The notes beneath the pieces are model-generated. The model was not told the DNA's origin. It was given only the letters and a program-made list of their open reading frames with translations, and made no database searches. A program made the translations under genes and the position numbers. DNA of 64,000 nucleotides, taken from assembly GCF_900299535.1 (NCBI RefSeq), contig NZ_OMKE01000012.1, positions 1 to 64,000 on the forward strand. Direction: 5' to 3'. Shown here piece after piece: positions 52,216 through 61,152 of the stretch (position 1 is its first letter; each line of letters opens with the position of its first letter). Origin of the DNA: Aquimarina aquimarini (lineage in GTDB: Bacteria > Bacteroidota > Bacteroidia > Flavobacteriales > Flavobacteriaceae).

Positions 52216-54243
52216 ATGACCGACTTTTTAGATAGTATGCAATTGCCAAATAGCAATGAACAAGAAGAACTCGAACAATTGTCAAAAGATAAATTACGTC
52301 CATTATTTGATTTAACATTATTCGAAATTCGAGAAGAAGTATATAGAGATAAGGGGGTTGATCTTGATATAGAGTTGAAATATGATAATAAGTATACTAA
52401 TTTCAGATTCATAGTTCAATTGAAAGCTACGGAGACAATTGAAGAAAATTCTGATGGTTCTTACAGTAAATCTATTGACACATCGAATATTCAGTATTTG
52501 TTTAATTCTGGTAAACAGGCGTATTATGTATTGTATCACAAGCCTTCCAACGAATTTTACTATGCAAGTATTAATGAATTTATTAAAAAATTGTCAAATA
52601 GTAATGAAAATTGGGAGAGCCAAAAAACAAATACTTTAAGATTTGATAGTGGAGTAAATTCTCAAGTAGTCGAGGAGATATACAGGAATGTTCTAGAACG
52701 TGGAAAAAACCTAAGGAAACTTAATCAAAGAATAGCACTTTCGTCCAGCGATAATTTTGGTAAAATATCCATTACTGATGAAAATTTAAGTTTTTATTCT
52801 GAGGATGAGATTAGAGATAAATTAGAACAATTTGGTTTAGGTTTAGTTAATGAGGGGAATTCCAAGCTTGTGGTTAAAGCAGCAAGTCTAGTCTCTAAAA
52901 ACCTTCAATTAGGTTATGCTAAATTCAATTTGGTTACTGCTATTGCAAATTACAATTTAGGAAATATGCTAGAATCTTTATCGCTTCTTAAACAGGCAGA
53001 AAAGGATAAAGAGGATTTAAGGAAAGAGGATTTGAGTCTACTTGATTATTTTACAGCAAAAGTGAGATATTCCTTAGGAATAATGACAAATGAGGAATAT
53101 TTTGAAAAAATAACTACAATTGAAGAATCAAGTTTTATTCAATATTATGTCAAAATTGAATCCTTGGGTAGAAAGCATAATGATGGATCTGGTGTTTATT
53201 CATTAAATAACTATAAAAAGGACTTGGATGAGTTAATTGATGGAGAAGATGTACCGAAATCTATTGTGAATATTGCAAAATCAGAATATTATAAATATTG
53301 GTCAATGGATATTAACCTTAGAGGGCTTCAAAATTCAATGCTTGTTAATAAGGAGGTAAGTTCGCCTGGAATTATTAATTCAATAGAGAGTCAACAAAAA
53401 CAGATTATTGAACTAGAGCATTACCATAAAGAAATTCAAGAAAAAATAATCAAGGATAAAGATTTTTTTAATTATTGGTTACTGGAAACTTATAGAATAA
53501 ATTATCACTATGAATCCTTTGTGATTTCTAAAATAATATCAGATTCTGAAGGAGTGCTTAAAGCGGATAATGATGAAATTTTCAATAGGATAAATTTTCT
53601 AATAGATGAAATTCGAAAAATTGAATTGAAATATGATGAAATTAATCATATTGAAAATAAAATTGTTTGTATGACTCAGGAATATGAAATGCTTTTGTTT
53701 TTGAATAAGAGTGAAGAAGCTAATAAATTAGGAAACGAAATCGCAAATATTATAGATCTATATGAATTGAGAGATTTTAAAAGAAGGTTTAATCTTCTTA
53801 GTAGCGGAGATACTAAGTTTTTTCGATTAAAGGAGTTTTTAGAAGAAGCGATTAAAGAACATGATGATAAAATAGAAAAGGTTAAAGTATATACGGATAA
53901 AGTAGCTGAGTTGGATGAAAAAGATAAAGAAAGACAGAGTCTACTTGGAAAGGAAATATATACTATCGATTTATTTCCTTTGGGATATTATTCTTTTGAG
54001 AAAGAAAAACTTCAAATTTTTTATAATATTTTAGAAATAAAAGATAATAAATTGACAGAGCAACTTGAGCAGATGTTCGAGTTAGTGATACCTCAATTAA
54101 ATTTATTTAAAGAAATAATCATTGAAGAGGGGTATTTAAATGGTATTCGAGAATACGAAGGGTTAAATAGCTGGAAGTTGGCTTGTGAAAGAAGGGAAAA
54201 ATTTTTTGAAAATGAAATAATAAGAGTTAAACTACTTCCATAA
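52216..54243 (+). CDS. DUF4365 nuclease-like protein with helical repeat region
   Basis: 675 residues. The N-terminal domain (about 20-170) is DUF4365: LFDLTLFEIREEVYRDKGVDLDIEL followed by FIVQLKAT, giving D49 and Q68-x-K70, a PD-(D/E)xK-type active site. The remainder is alpha-helical (TPR/coiled-coil like, about 215-670). DUF4365 domains often accompany anti-phage and mobile element loci. The 3' ends of this gene and the Abi gene overlap by 12 bp in convergent orientation. Function as a nucleic-acid cleaving defence protein is inferred. Confidence 0.72.
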   Translation: MTDFLDSMQLPNSNEQEELEQLSKDKLRPLFDLTLFEIREEVYRDKGVDLDIELKYDNKYTNFRFIVQLKATETIEENSDGSYSKSIDTSNIQYLFNSGKQAYYVLYHKPSNEFYYASINEFIKKLSNSNENWESQKTNTLRFDSGVNSQVVEEIYRNVLERGKNLRKLNQRIALSSSDNFGKISITDENLSFYSEDEIRDKLEQFGLGLVNEGNSKLVVKAASLVSKNLQLGYAKFNLVTAIANYNLGNMLESLSLLKQAEKDKEDLRKEDLSLLDYFTAKVRYSLGIMTNEEYFEKITTIEESSFIQYYVKIESLGRKHNDGSGVYSLNNYKKDLDELIDGEDVPKSIVNIAKSEYYKYWSMDINLRGLQNSMLVNKEVSSPGIINSIESQQKQIIELEHYHKEIQEKIIKDKDFFNYWLLETYRINYHYESFVISKIISDSEGVLKADNDEIFNRINFLIDEIRKIELKYDEINHIENKIVCMTQEYEMLLFLNKSEEANKLGNEIANIIDLYELRDFKRRFNLLSSGDTKFFRLKEFLEEAIKEHDDKIEKVKVYTDKVAELDEKDKERQSLLGKEIYTIDLFPLGYYSFEKEKLQIFYNILEIKDNKLTEQLEQMFELVIPQLNLFKEIIIEEGYLNGIREYEGLNSWKLACERREKFFENEIIRVKLLP

Positions 54244-55137
54244 AGGTTCATTCTGCCAGTTAGGCTTCATTCCAAGGGCATCTGGATCAACATTAGGGTA
54301 TTTTTGAAATAAGGTGTCCAATTTGCTTGTAAAAGTATTACCTGGTTGTACTGTGTTGAGTAAATATTTCATTAAACAAAGATGTACATATAGTTTCTGA
54401 AATTGTCTTGGTACATTTTCTATTTCAAGTATCCAAGGATTTGGGGGCTTTGGTAATAATTTTGGTGCTCCTGGTAAGTTCCTGTTCCAAAGTCTTGAAT
54501 GATGTGCACAATAATTTCGTATTTGCGCTATAGATTGTAACCAACTAGGTAGAAAGGTATGATTTACTACTCCATATTCTTGTGCAATCTTATCCTTAGC
54601 TTTTACAGTGTTTTTGAGATTCCCATATAATTTAGATAAAGCTCCAAAACTAGTTTGTTCTAAGGATTTCCATGCAGGAGGGAAGCGTAAATCATCTTTG
54701 TGTTTTTTTCTATGGTTTTTAATTGTAGGGTCTTTCGATCGAGACAATTCTTCCTCTAAATTAGATAGTGTTTTTACAAGAGCCATACTATCACTAAATA
54801 AATCAAAATTTTGAAACCACCATGGGTTTATTTCATGTGATAGATGGTAAATAAGTTTTGTTCTTAGACTAATTTCTATTTTTTCAATGACATCAAAAAG
54901 TAAAATACGCAGTTCTCTATCAAAGCTATAAAGAGCAATAACATCTGAAAAACGACTATTCTCTTTGAAAATATGTTGTTCTTTATCAGATTGCATAGAA
55001 TGCCAATACTCACCTAATCGATAATAACTTATGTGTGAAAGGTAGTGCTCTGCATTATCTTCTGTTATTATTTCTAGGCCTCTATCTTTAAGTTTTTGTA
55101 TTTGTTCTTGTATGGTGGTTGGTTCTTTTTTAAACAT
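54232..55137 (-). CDS. Abi_2 family abortive infection protein (AbiD/AbiF-like, HEPN)
   Basis: 301 residues. TIQEQIQKLKDRGLEI, HYLSHISYYRLGEYW and YSFDRELRILLFDVIEKIEI are the Abi_2 signatures. The HEPN RNase motif RNYCAH (R207, H212) is intact, followed by HSRLWNRNLP. Homologous proteins are phage-exclusion proteins of lactococcal plasmids, acting as HEPN ribonucleases. Its convergent partner is the DUF4365 gene. The upstream region contains a hairpin (55193-55233) and a long inverted repeat (55335-55402). Confidence 0.9.
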   Translation of the reverse strand: MFKKEPTTIQEQIQKLKDRGLEIITEDNAEHYLSHISYYRLGEYWHSMQSDKEQHIFKENSRFSDVIALYSFDRELRILLFDVIEKIEISLRTKLIYHLSHEINPWWFQNFDLFSDSMALVKTLSNLEEELSRSKDPTIKNHRKKHKDDLRFPPAWKSLEQTSFGALSKLYGNLKNTVKAKDKIAQEYGVVNHTFLPSWLQSIAQIRNYCAHHSRLWNRNLPGAPKLLPKPPNPWILEIENVPRQFQKLYVHLCLMKYLLNTVQPGNTFTSKLDTLFQKYPNVDPDALGMKPNWQNEPLWK

Positions 55138-55192
55138 ATTAGTGGTAAAATAAGTATGTAATTTTAAAACAGAAAGGTCTATAAAGCAAAAG

Positions 55193-55233
55193 ACACACCC
55201 TGGGACGCTGTTCTAATGGGTAGCGTGGTGTGT
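55193..55233 (-). promoter_or_regulatory. Hairpin in the abi upstream region
   Basis: ACACACC...ACGCT pairs with AGCGT-GGTGTGT around a 12-nt loop with a 5-nt bulge on one side. It is 56 bp upstream of the abi ATG, in its likely leader. Could regulate abi expression, or terminate transcription from 55436. Confidence 0.4.
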
Positions 55234-55334
55234 ACTGTTACTGCAAATATATAGTTTTTATATCTTTTTTCTGTCTTTTTTAACAATATTTTTCTACAGT
55301 AGAGGAAGGTAATCCTGTTTTTCTATGCTATTGT

Positions 55335-55402
55335 GAACATCATATTGTCACAAAAGTAGTATGTTTTTAAAGTAGTATGTTTTTGTGACAATATGAATGT
55401 TC
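55335..55402. repeat. Long inverted repeat with internal tandem 16-bp repeats
   Basis: The arms at 55335-55355 and 55381-55402 match over 21 bp with a single one-base indel (CATATTGTCACAAAA and its complement are perfect). The 25-bp spacer and inner arm ends contain two tandem perfect copies of AAAGTAGTATGTTTTT (55353-55368, 55369-55384). It lies between the membrane protein gene stop (55436) and the abi gene, both on the minus strand. Confidence 0.75.
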
Positions 55403-55435
55403 TGTGTCTATTTGTTAGATTCTTTTTTACTTAAA

Positions 55436-56230
55436 CTAATCTTTACTCTTTAAGCTTACTTTATCCACTTTTGATTTTGGAATAAACTCTACAACTGAAT
55501 CCCTTTTGTTAATAATTATAAATGTGGTTTTATTTTGTCCTATAACGAGTTGAGAGTTTTTTAACTTTTCGTTTCCTTCTACATCAATCAGGTTAATATC
55601 TTTTTCGTACTGGAATCTTTCTTTTGCAAAAACTTTTCCTAATATCTTTCCTTTAATCGAAATAAGAATAATAAAAAATATCAAAAAAATATCATGCTTA
55701 GCTTTTCGATGTAGATAAATAGATAATATTGCTAATCCTAGCAGAGCTATAGTTATTAAGACATTATCAATAGAATTAGAGTAATCGAAAACAAGCCAGC
55801 TAACAAAAAATAGGGGTAAAAAAAGCATTAAACCTAAGATCAATATTTGTCCTTTTGAAAAATATTCATCTTCTTTATTTGTTTTTAATTTAACAAAAAA
55901 ACCACCAAACATTAAGGCTAGTAAAGATACTAATAAAATAGAGTTAAAAAATAAATCAAACCTACCAAGCGTAAAGTTATAAATATCCACATATTCAAAA
56001 TGAAGAAAATAATCTACTCCAAAAGATGCATAATAACTTGTAGTAAAAGAATAACAAAAGAGAGTTATGATTATAGTTCCAGAAATAAAATTCTTAATTA
56101 ATTTTAAGTTTAATGATGCTTGCTTAACCTTTGACTCTTTATTTAACCATTTAGAAAATACGATAGGCTTGTTCGATAATATAGTCAACGTTTTTTTAAC
56201 AGTATTTAATACTTTTTGCAAATAATTCAT
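55436..56230 (-). CDS. Hypothetical membrane protein
   Basis: 264 residues with four or five hydrophobic helices (about 45-65, 88-112, 128-150, 158-175, 180-200). The C-terminal tail of about 70 residues is soluble and basic, with VEGNEKLKNSQLVIGQNKTTFIIINKRDS. It resembles the small unassigned membrane proteins common on Bacteroidota mobile elements. I do not recognise a family. Confidence 0.55.
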   Translation of the reverse strand: MNYLQKVLNTVKKTLTILSNKPIVFSKWLNKESKVKQASLNLKLIKNFISGTIIITLFCYSFTTSYYASFGVDYFLHFEYVDIYNFTLGRFDLFFNSILLVSLLALMFGGFFVKLKTNKEDEYFSKGQILILGLMLFLPLFFVSWLVFDYSNSIDNVLITIALLGLAILSIYLHRKAKHDIFLIFFIILISIKGKILGKVFAKERFQYEKDINLIDVEGNEKLKNSQLVIGQNKTTFIIINKRDSVVEFIPKSKVDKVSLKSKD

Positions 56231-56284
56231 GTGGTATTTTTTGGAGATTATTAAATAATGATAGAATTCTAAATTGATGTCATT

Positions 56285-56818
56285 TTATAAATTATTGTTA
56301 TTAATTATTAATCTTACTTCCTCATAAGACAATGGATAAAAGTTATGACAATCCACACCAATATCCAATGCCGTTTTTCGATTAAAATTTGTCAATTTTC
56401 CATGAGAATGCCCAAAAAGATGATAAGCCCCACTATACTTACCTTTCCAAGTCATCAATGGGTAATGCATCATTACTATTAATTGATTATTTACAGAATC
56501 TGGATCAGGTAATTTTAATTCGTGATAGTCTTTAATCCATTCAAATCGTTCCTTGCAGTCCCGATTCAAATCATCATGATTTCCTTTGATTAAATGAATT
56601 TTCCCGTTTAGCCGCTCTAAGATCTCAACCAACTTACTAGATGCCATTAATCCAATATCACCAAGATGATAGACGATATCATTCTTTTTTACTTTCTCGT
56701 TCCATCTTAGGATCATTGTTTCGTTCATTTCGTCAACAGTTCCGAAAGGTCTATTAGCATGTTTAATAATTCCTTTATGCCCGAAATGATGATCAGAAGT
56801 AAAAAAGATAGTACTCAT
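56285..56818 (-). CDS. Calcineurin-like metallophosphoesterase
   Basis: 177 residues. Active-site blocks are intact: FTSDHHFGHKGII (D-x-H), YHLGDIG, LIKGNHDDLNR, VMMHYPLMTW and HLFGHSHGK. This small YfcE/MJ0936-like class hydrolyses phosphodiesters with two metal ions. Substrate unknown; such genes are frequent cargo on mobile elements. No operon partner is evident, though it is 54 bp from the membrane protein gene. Confidence 0.9.
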   Translation of the reverse strand: MSTIFFTSDHHFGHKGIIKHANRPFGTVDEMNETMILRWNEKVKKNDIVYHLGDIGLMASSKLVEILERLNGKIHLIKGNHDDLNRDCKERFEWIKDYHELKLPDPDSVNNQLIVMMHYPLMTWKGKYSGAYHLFGHSHGKLTNFNRKTALDIGVDCHNFYPLSYEEVRLIINNNNL

Positions 56819-56861
56819 TTATTATTCTTTGTGAATTAATTATTTTCTTGTTTTGATTTCT

Positions 56862-56977
56862 TCTAAATTTTGCTTAACGAAGTGAAACGAACAAAGATTC
56901 CTGGTAAGTGCCTGTATAGGCCTTAACAGGAATTTTGTGAAGTTGATCGAGATAAGTGAAATTTAGAATCCTGATTA
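56862..56977. repeat. 116-bp structured element (nested inverted repeats)
   Basis: Outer arms TCTAAATTT (56862-56870) and AAATTTAGA (56969-56977); next CTTA/TAAG and CGA/TCG pairs; inner hairpin ATTCCTG-TAAG-CCT...AGG-CTTA-CAGGAAT (56897-56943). The pairs nest in register, so the whole region can fold as one stem. No gene lies within. A structured RNA or a MITE-like repeat are both possible. Confidence 0.55.
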
Positions 56978-57014
56978 GATTTTTTTTGCCCTAAATAAGC
57001 TACTTGATTAAGTC

Positions 57015-57776
57015 TTACTTAAAAAAATCAACAGTTACTTTTTCGGATCTTTCTACTCCATTAGAATCAATAATAACTATTGTGAAAGTGTCTTCAATTG
57101 CTGCGAGTGAGCCTATTAATCGAATGTTAATGAAGGTATGTGAATTTGTGCCAAGAGGTCTTATTTGACCAGGAACAGCTGTCATTCCTGATCCTACATT
57201 TCCTATTTCTATCCAGGCATTTGAATTTTCTCCTTTAAAATAAATATTGTACTCTAAATTTTGATTTACATCAGGGATAATAATACTCAAAGAAAATTGA
57301 GCAGCATCCCAAACTGATACACTTTTCTTCTTTGGGTTTATAATAATTTCAAAATCAGTAGGTAAAGTATTGTATTTTATCGTTTGCGTTTTACGAATAC
57401 CATTTGAAGCTTCCACTACAAATTCTATTTCATTATTTTGAATTGCAGTTCCTTTGAATTCCATAAATGTTATTCCTTCTGAAATATCGAATTCTCTGTT
57501 CTGAATGATAGTTTCTTCTTCAGATGGAAGCTTTAATTCACCTTCTACATTCGTGAAATAAGCTTTATATGTCAAATTATCATTGCCTTTCTTTTGAATA
57601 TTAACATTAAAAGACGTGTATTCATTTACGTAGCTCTCTTGCTTATCAAAAAGAACAACAACATTGAAATCTGTTTGTTCGATGGTAGTTGATTCAGTTT
57701 CTTGTATTTCGATGTCCAACTCTTCACAGGATAGAATTGATACTATTGCACTAATAAAGATGATTATTTTTTTCAT
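57015..57776 (-). CDS. traQ: TraQ-like conjugation lipoprotein
   Basis: 253 residues with lipoprotein signal ISAIVSILSC. The mature part has two consecutive beta-sandwich modules starting FNVVVLFDKQESYVNEYTSF and FEIIINPKKKSVSVWDAAQF, resembling a duplicated TraQ/DUF3872 domain. It lies 11 bp after the TraO gene, the normal TraO-TraQ order of Bacteroidota conjugative elements. The duplication makes it about twice the usual length. Role in the pilus/pore is unknown. Confidence 0.6.
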   Translation of the reverse strand: MKKIIIFISAIVSILSCEELDIEIQETESTTIEQTDFNVVVLFDKQESYVNEYTSFNVNIQKKGNDNLTYKAYFTNVEGELKLPSEEETIIQNREFDISEGITFMEFKGTAIQNNEIEFVVEASNGIRKTQTIKYNTLPTDFEIIINPKKKSVSVWDAAQFSLSIIIPDVNQNLEYNIYFKGENSNAWIEIGNVGSGMTAVPGQIRPLGTNSHTFINIRLIGSLAAIEDTFTIVIIDSNGVERSEKVTVDFFK

Positions 57777-57787
57777 TGTTTTAATGT

Positions 57788-58336
57788 TTAGAATTTAAAA
57801 GCTAGACCTAGCCCTATCATGAATTTATTTTCTCCTATTTCGCTATTAATATGATAAAAGTGAGTGTACCTTCCTATGGCAGAAAAGTGATCGTTAATTC
57901 TTACATCAGCTTCTATAGCTCCATAACCTCCATAGATTATACCGTCTCGTGTTACTATAGATTCTCGATCGAACAATTGTATCTCTGAATTATCAATAGA
58001 TTCATCTCCTACAACTCCGCCAATTCCTATTGAAAATAAACCTGACTTATTTCTATTATTAGAGATAAAAGGGATTTTGATAAAATATCCAACGTTCAAG
58101 GTGTATATTTTGATTGGAATTCTATATTCTGTTTTCTTTTCTTTTAAAAAACTGGCGTAACCACCAATCTCGAAATATTTACCAATATTTTTATCAGGGT
58201 AGTAATGAAAATTACCCATAGCAGAATAGCCATTTTTGGAATAGCCGATCAAACCGCTTACTCCATTTGAATATTGACTTTTTACAGTACAAAAAACCAA
58301 TAACATGATGAGTAGAGTTATATGCTGTTTTTTCAT
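57788..58336 (-). CDS. traO: Conjugal transfer protein TraO
   Basis: 182 residues from the ATG at 58336. Signal peptide ITLLIMLLVFCTVKS and a beta-rich outer-membrane-like body. RIPIKIYTLNVGYFIKIPF, GLFSIGIGGVVGDESI and FDRESIVTRDGIIYGGYGAIEADVRINDHF follow the TraO family pattern, ending in a C-terminal Phe (LGLAFKF) typical of outer-membrane proteins. Part of the Bacteroidota conjugation apparatus. The gene lies 4 bp after the small TM protein gene. Confidence 0.82.
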   Translation of the reverse strand: MKKQHITLLIMLLVFCTVKSQYSNGVSGLIGYSKNGYSAMGNFHYYPDKNIGKYFEIGGYASFLKEKKTEYRIPIKIYTLNVGYFIKIPFISNNRNKSGLFSIGIGGVVGDESIDNSEIQLFDRESIVTRDGIIYGGYGAIEADVRINDHFSAIGRYTHFYHINSEIGENKFMIGLGLAFKF

Positions 58337-58340
58337 ATTC

Positions 58341-58631
58341 TTAATTTTGTTTGTTGCTTGTAATTTCATAATGTTTTAATAATAGATTGGTCTTAACCAT
58401 TTGATTTTCCAGTAGCTTTATTTGAGTTTTTAAATGTTCGTTTTCTTGCTCAATAAGATTAACAACATTCTTGTCTTTAAAAATTAGCGTTCTTCCTCTT
58501 AGCTTCTCTATTGACAGGTATACTAGTACTATTGTCAGTAATACCATTATTGAGATAAATGATCGGTAGATCTTATCACTCAAAAACCAGTTTTCGGTTT
58601 TGTACCACAAATTGTTTGTACTTGTTTCCAT
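58341..58631 (-). CDS. Small single-TM protein of conjugation module
   Basis: 96 residues: cytoplasmic N-terminus, one membrane helix (FISIMVLLTIVLVYLSI, about 25-41), then a coiled coil (VVNLIEQENEHLKTQIKLLENQMVK). It lies 11 bp after the coupling protein gene and 4 bp before traO. No family recognised; possibly a remnant or adaptor linking the TraG and TraO parts. Confidence 0.5.
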   Translation of the reverse strand: METSTNNLWYKTENWFLSDKIYRSFISIMVLLTIVLVYLSIEKLRGRTLIFKDKNVVNLIEQENEHLKTQIKLLENQMVKTNLLLKHYEITSNKQN

Positions 58632-58642
58632 AATATTGATTT

Positions 58643-60313
58643 TTAGAAATTAATTAGATTGTCGTTTCCTTTTTGTTTGTTACCAGTAATACTCAAAACT
58701 TCATTGATGATATTGTCATAATTACGTTTGAAATATTCTTCGGGAGTTTTGATGTTATAAGTATGTTTTATTTCAGGTTGTTCAGAAATCAAAAACTTAG
58801 TCTTTAAAAATTCTCGGGGTGTACCTTCTGCTACAATTCCATAGAATTCCCCTTTATCCAAATTCATAATATCAGTAACCTTAACACGATCTCTTTCCTG
58901 AATCGATTCGTTTTGTCCTTTGCTCTTACTTCTTCCTAATTGCCAAGCTAACCCTCCAGATTTCCCATCATTCTGTGAAGCGGTTACAAAAGTTCTATCT
59001 TGTTTGCTGAAAATAGATTTTATCATTTCTGCAGTTTTTACATTTGCGGTTCGCCCATAAATTTGCGTACCTAAATTTGAAAGAATAGATTGAGCAGCCT
59101 CTTTTCCATTTTGAGCTTCGATTTGACCATAATCCTGTGCAGCATAGATTGTAGAAATTTTATTGGATCTTGCTGTGGCTAAAAATTCTGTTAGTCTAGG
59201 AATGAAAATTGTAGGAGCTTCATCAATTATAATTGTACTCTTATATTTATCTTCTTGATTCATTAACCGCAGTGTAGAAGATAGAATAAGGGAAATGACT
59301 GGGGCATATGTAGCTGATAAAGTACTGTCATTACCAATGCACATAAACTTTGGGTCGCTGGGATCATTAAGGTCTAATGAAAAATCATTCCCAGATAGAA
59401 TCCAAAATATTTCAGGGTTATTAAGTGTTGATAAAGCATTTTGAAGTGTTGACATTACACTGGCTACTAGTCTATTAGCTTTACGATCCATTGCTTGCCT
59501 CAAACTAGAAATCATTCCAGAAGCTTCGGTATCTGTTCCTACCATTTCTATAATTTTCTCTGTATCGACATGTAAAAACATGCTAATGATATGTGGTATG
59601 GTGCAATACTCTGGGTGATTATTTCTCATATACCACATCACACCTGTTAGAATACTTTGAGCTTCCCTATCAAAATACTCTCTCTGTTTTATAGTTTCTG
59701 GCAGAAGGTTTTGAATAAGGGTTTGGCTTAATTCAAAAGCATGGGCAGATTTGAGAAGGTATTTTGGGGAAATCGGATTAACTCTATTACTTCTAGAAGG
59801 ATCTTTAAAATCTACAAAAAATGTACTTACCTTAGTTGAATCTTTATATTCGTATAATAGTTTTTCACTCATGGAAGGTGCTTTAAAATCGTAAAAAACA
59901 CCAGCCATTTCATTTTTTGCGGATTGAATGATTGTTGGTTCGATTACGCTTTTCGATTTTCCTGCACCAGCTCCACCTTGTACATATATATTTCTATAGA
60001 TGTTATCAATTGTTATGATTCCTTTTTCTGTCTTAAAACTTAAACTTTCTGAGCTATCACTATTTTGAGGATCAACAACTTCTATGGCATTAATTTTATC
60101 GAGACTCTTTTTAATAAACAACTTATTGATCCAGTAGTAAAAAGGAAAAACTGTGACCAATAAGTTAACTAATGGGAAAAAGTAGATCAGTACTCCAAAA
60201 GCATAATGAATCTTAAAATGCTTACAGAATAGATAACAGCCATATACTGTCCAGATTTTTATTATAAAAAATAAAGTGTGTCCTAATACTTCAATTAAAT
60301 TAATGTCTTTCAT
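58643..60313 (-). CDS. traG: Type IV secretion coupling protein (TraG/VirD4)
   Basis: 556 residues. Two N-terminal membrane helices (about 10-30 and 38-60). The ATPase domain has Walker A GGAGAGKS (113-120) and Walker B TIIIDEAPTIFIPRL, followed by SNKISTIYAAQDYGQIE (motif typical of VirD4). It delivers the relaxase-DNA complex to the mating channel. The start overlaps the relaxase stop by 4 bp. The protein is complete, but no channel genes follow it within the window. Confidence 0.93.
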   Translation of the reverse strand: MKDINLIEVLGHTLFFIIKIWTVYGCYLFCKHFKIHYAFGVLIYFFPLVNLLVTVFPFYYWINKLFIKKSLDKINAIEVVDPQNSDSSESLSFKTEKGIITIDNIYRNIYVQGGAGAGKSKSVIEPTIIQSAKNEMAGVFYDFKAPSMSEKLLYEYKDSTKVSTFFVDFKDPSRSNRVNPISPKYLLKSAHAFELSQTLIQNLLPETIKQREYFDREAQSILTGVMWYMRNNHPEYCTIPHIISMFLHVDTEKIIEMVGTDTEASGMISSLRQAMDRKANRLVASVMSTLQNALSTLNNPEIFWILSGNDFSLDLNDPSDPKFMCIGNDSTLSATYAPVISLILSSTLRLMNQEDKYKSTIIIDEAPTIFIPRLTEFLATARSNKISTIYAAQDYGQIEAQNGKEAAQSILSNLGTQIYGRTANVKTAEMIKSIFSKQDRTFVTASQNDGKSGGLAWQLGRSKSKGQNESIQERDRVKVTDIMNLDKGEFYGIVAEGTPREFLKTKFLISEQPEIKHTYNIKTPEEYFKRNYDNIINEVLSITGNKQKGNDNLINF

Positions 60314-61152
60314 AATTCTAGTTCTTTTGATTTATCTATATTCTTTTCTTGTATTAGGTTTTTATATTTTATATTTTCTTCAGGAGCTCCATTCTTTAAA
60401 GCATATTGCACTTCAAACTTCTCATTCAGGCTTCTTTTATATTTGAACTGTTCGTCAAAGGATTGTTCATTTTTGATAACCCATTGCATTCGGTCAAAAC
60501 TTGCATTAGGTATATTCCTACCCCTCAGTTTATGATTATTAGTGTTTCTGGCACTTCTATGCGGACTTAATCGGATTCGTTTTTCTTTATGGGATCTACT
60601 AACTACAATATGCACATGACTTTGTAGCCCAGGTTTTAACTCTCCACTTTTAACTTTACCCGTGATAACTTCTTTTTCTGTGCCTTTATACTTTCGTTTG
60701 TGTTCAGTTTTACCGAAATACACAATGTTATTTTTGGATAGATTAATCCCGAAATTCGAAGCATAGTTTTCCATTGCATTTCTGGCATACTCACGGATGT
60801 TAGTATTGTATTTTTCAAACTCTTTTTTACTCATTTGGTTCACATCATCAATCCCTTTTCTACCAGTTGCTTTTTCTGCCAAATAGCTCAATTCCTTTTC
60901 ACTAAAATTCAATGTTACAGTGAAGTATTTATCTTCTTTTTTGGTTAGTCCTTTTCCTTTTGTATTCTGATCAATCTTTTGCATTGCGGTTGCTGTTGAT
61001 AATTTGTTTTGTTGCTGATCAAAAAAGAATTGTTGGCGATCATACTTTTTATCTGCTATCAATTCTTGATTTTCTTTATTTAGGTAAAAAGTATATTTGG
61101 AACAACTCCCTTTACTGTCAGCGGTAGTTTTATGTATAATACAAACTGGCAT
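60310..61152 (-). CDS. mobB: DUF5712 (MobB) relaxase
   Basis: 280 residues of the Bacteroidota DUF5712/MobB relaxase family. The N-terminal Tyr candidates are Y20/Y23 in CSKYTFYLNKEN. The metal triad comprises HVH (H179, H181) in LQSHVHIVVSR and an upstream His (H151, YFGKTEHKRKY). It cleaves one DNA strand at oriT and stays bound to its 5' end. It is expressed with the mobA-like gene (overlap of one base) and TraG (overlap of 4 bp). Confidence 0.9.
   Translation of the reverse strand: MPVCIIHKTTADSKGSCSKYTFYLNKENQELIADKKYDRQQFFFDQQQNKLSTATAMQKIDQNTKGKGLTKKEDKYFTVTLNFSEKELSYLAEKATGRKGIDDVNQMSKKEFEKYNTNIREYARNAMENYASNFGINLSKNNIVYFGKTEHKRKYKGTEKEVITGKVKSGELKPGLQSHVHIVVSRSHKEKRIRLSPHRSARNTNNHKLRGRNIPNASFDRMQWVIKNEQSFDEQFKYKRSLNEKFEVQYALKNGAPEENIKYKNLIQEKNIDKSKELEL

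Noticed and set aside
57015-57776. Surface adhesin with Ig domains
   Set aside because: Size, signal and neighbouring TraO favour a conjugation lipoprotein (TraQ-like), though the fold could be mistaken for Ig-like.
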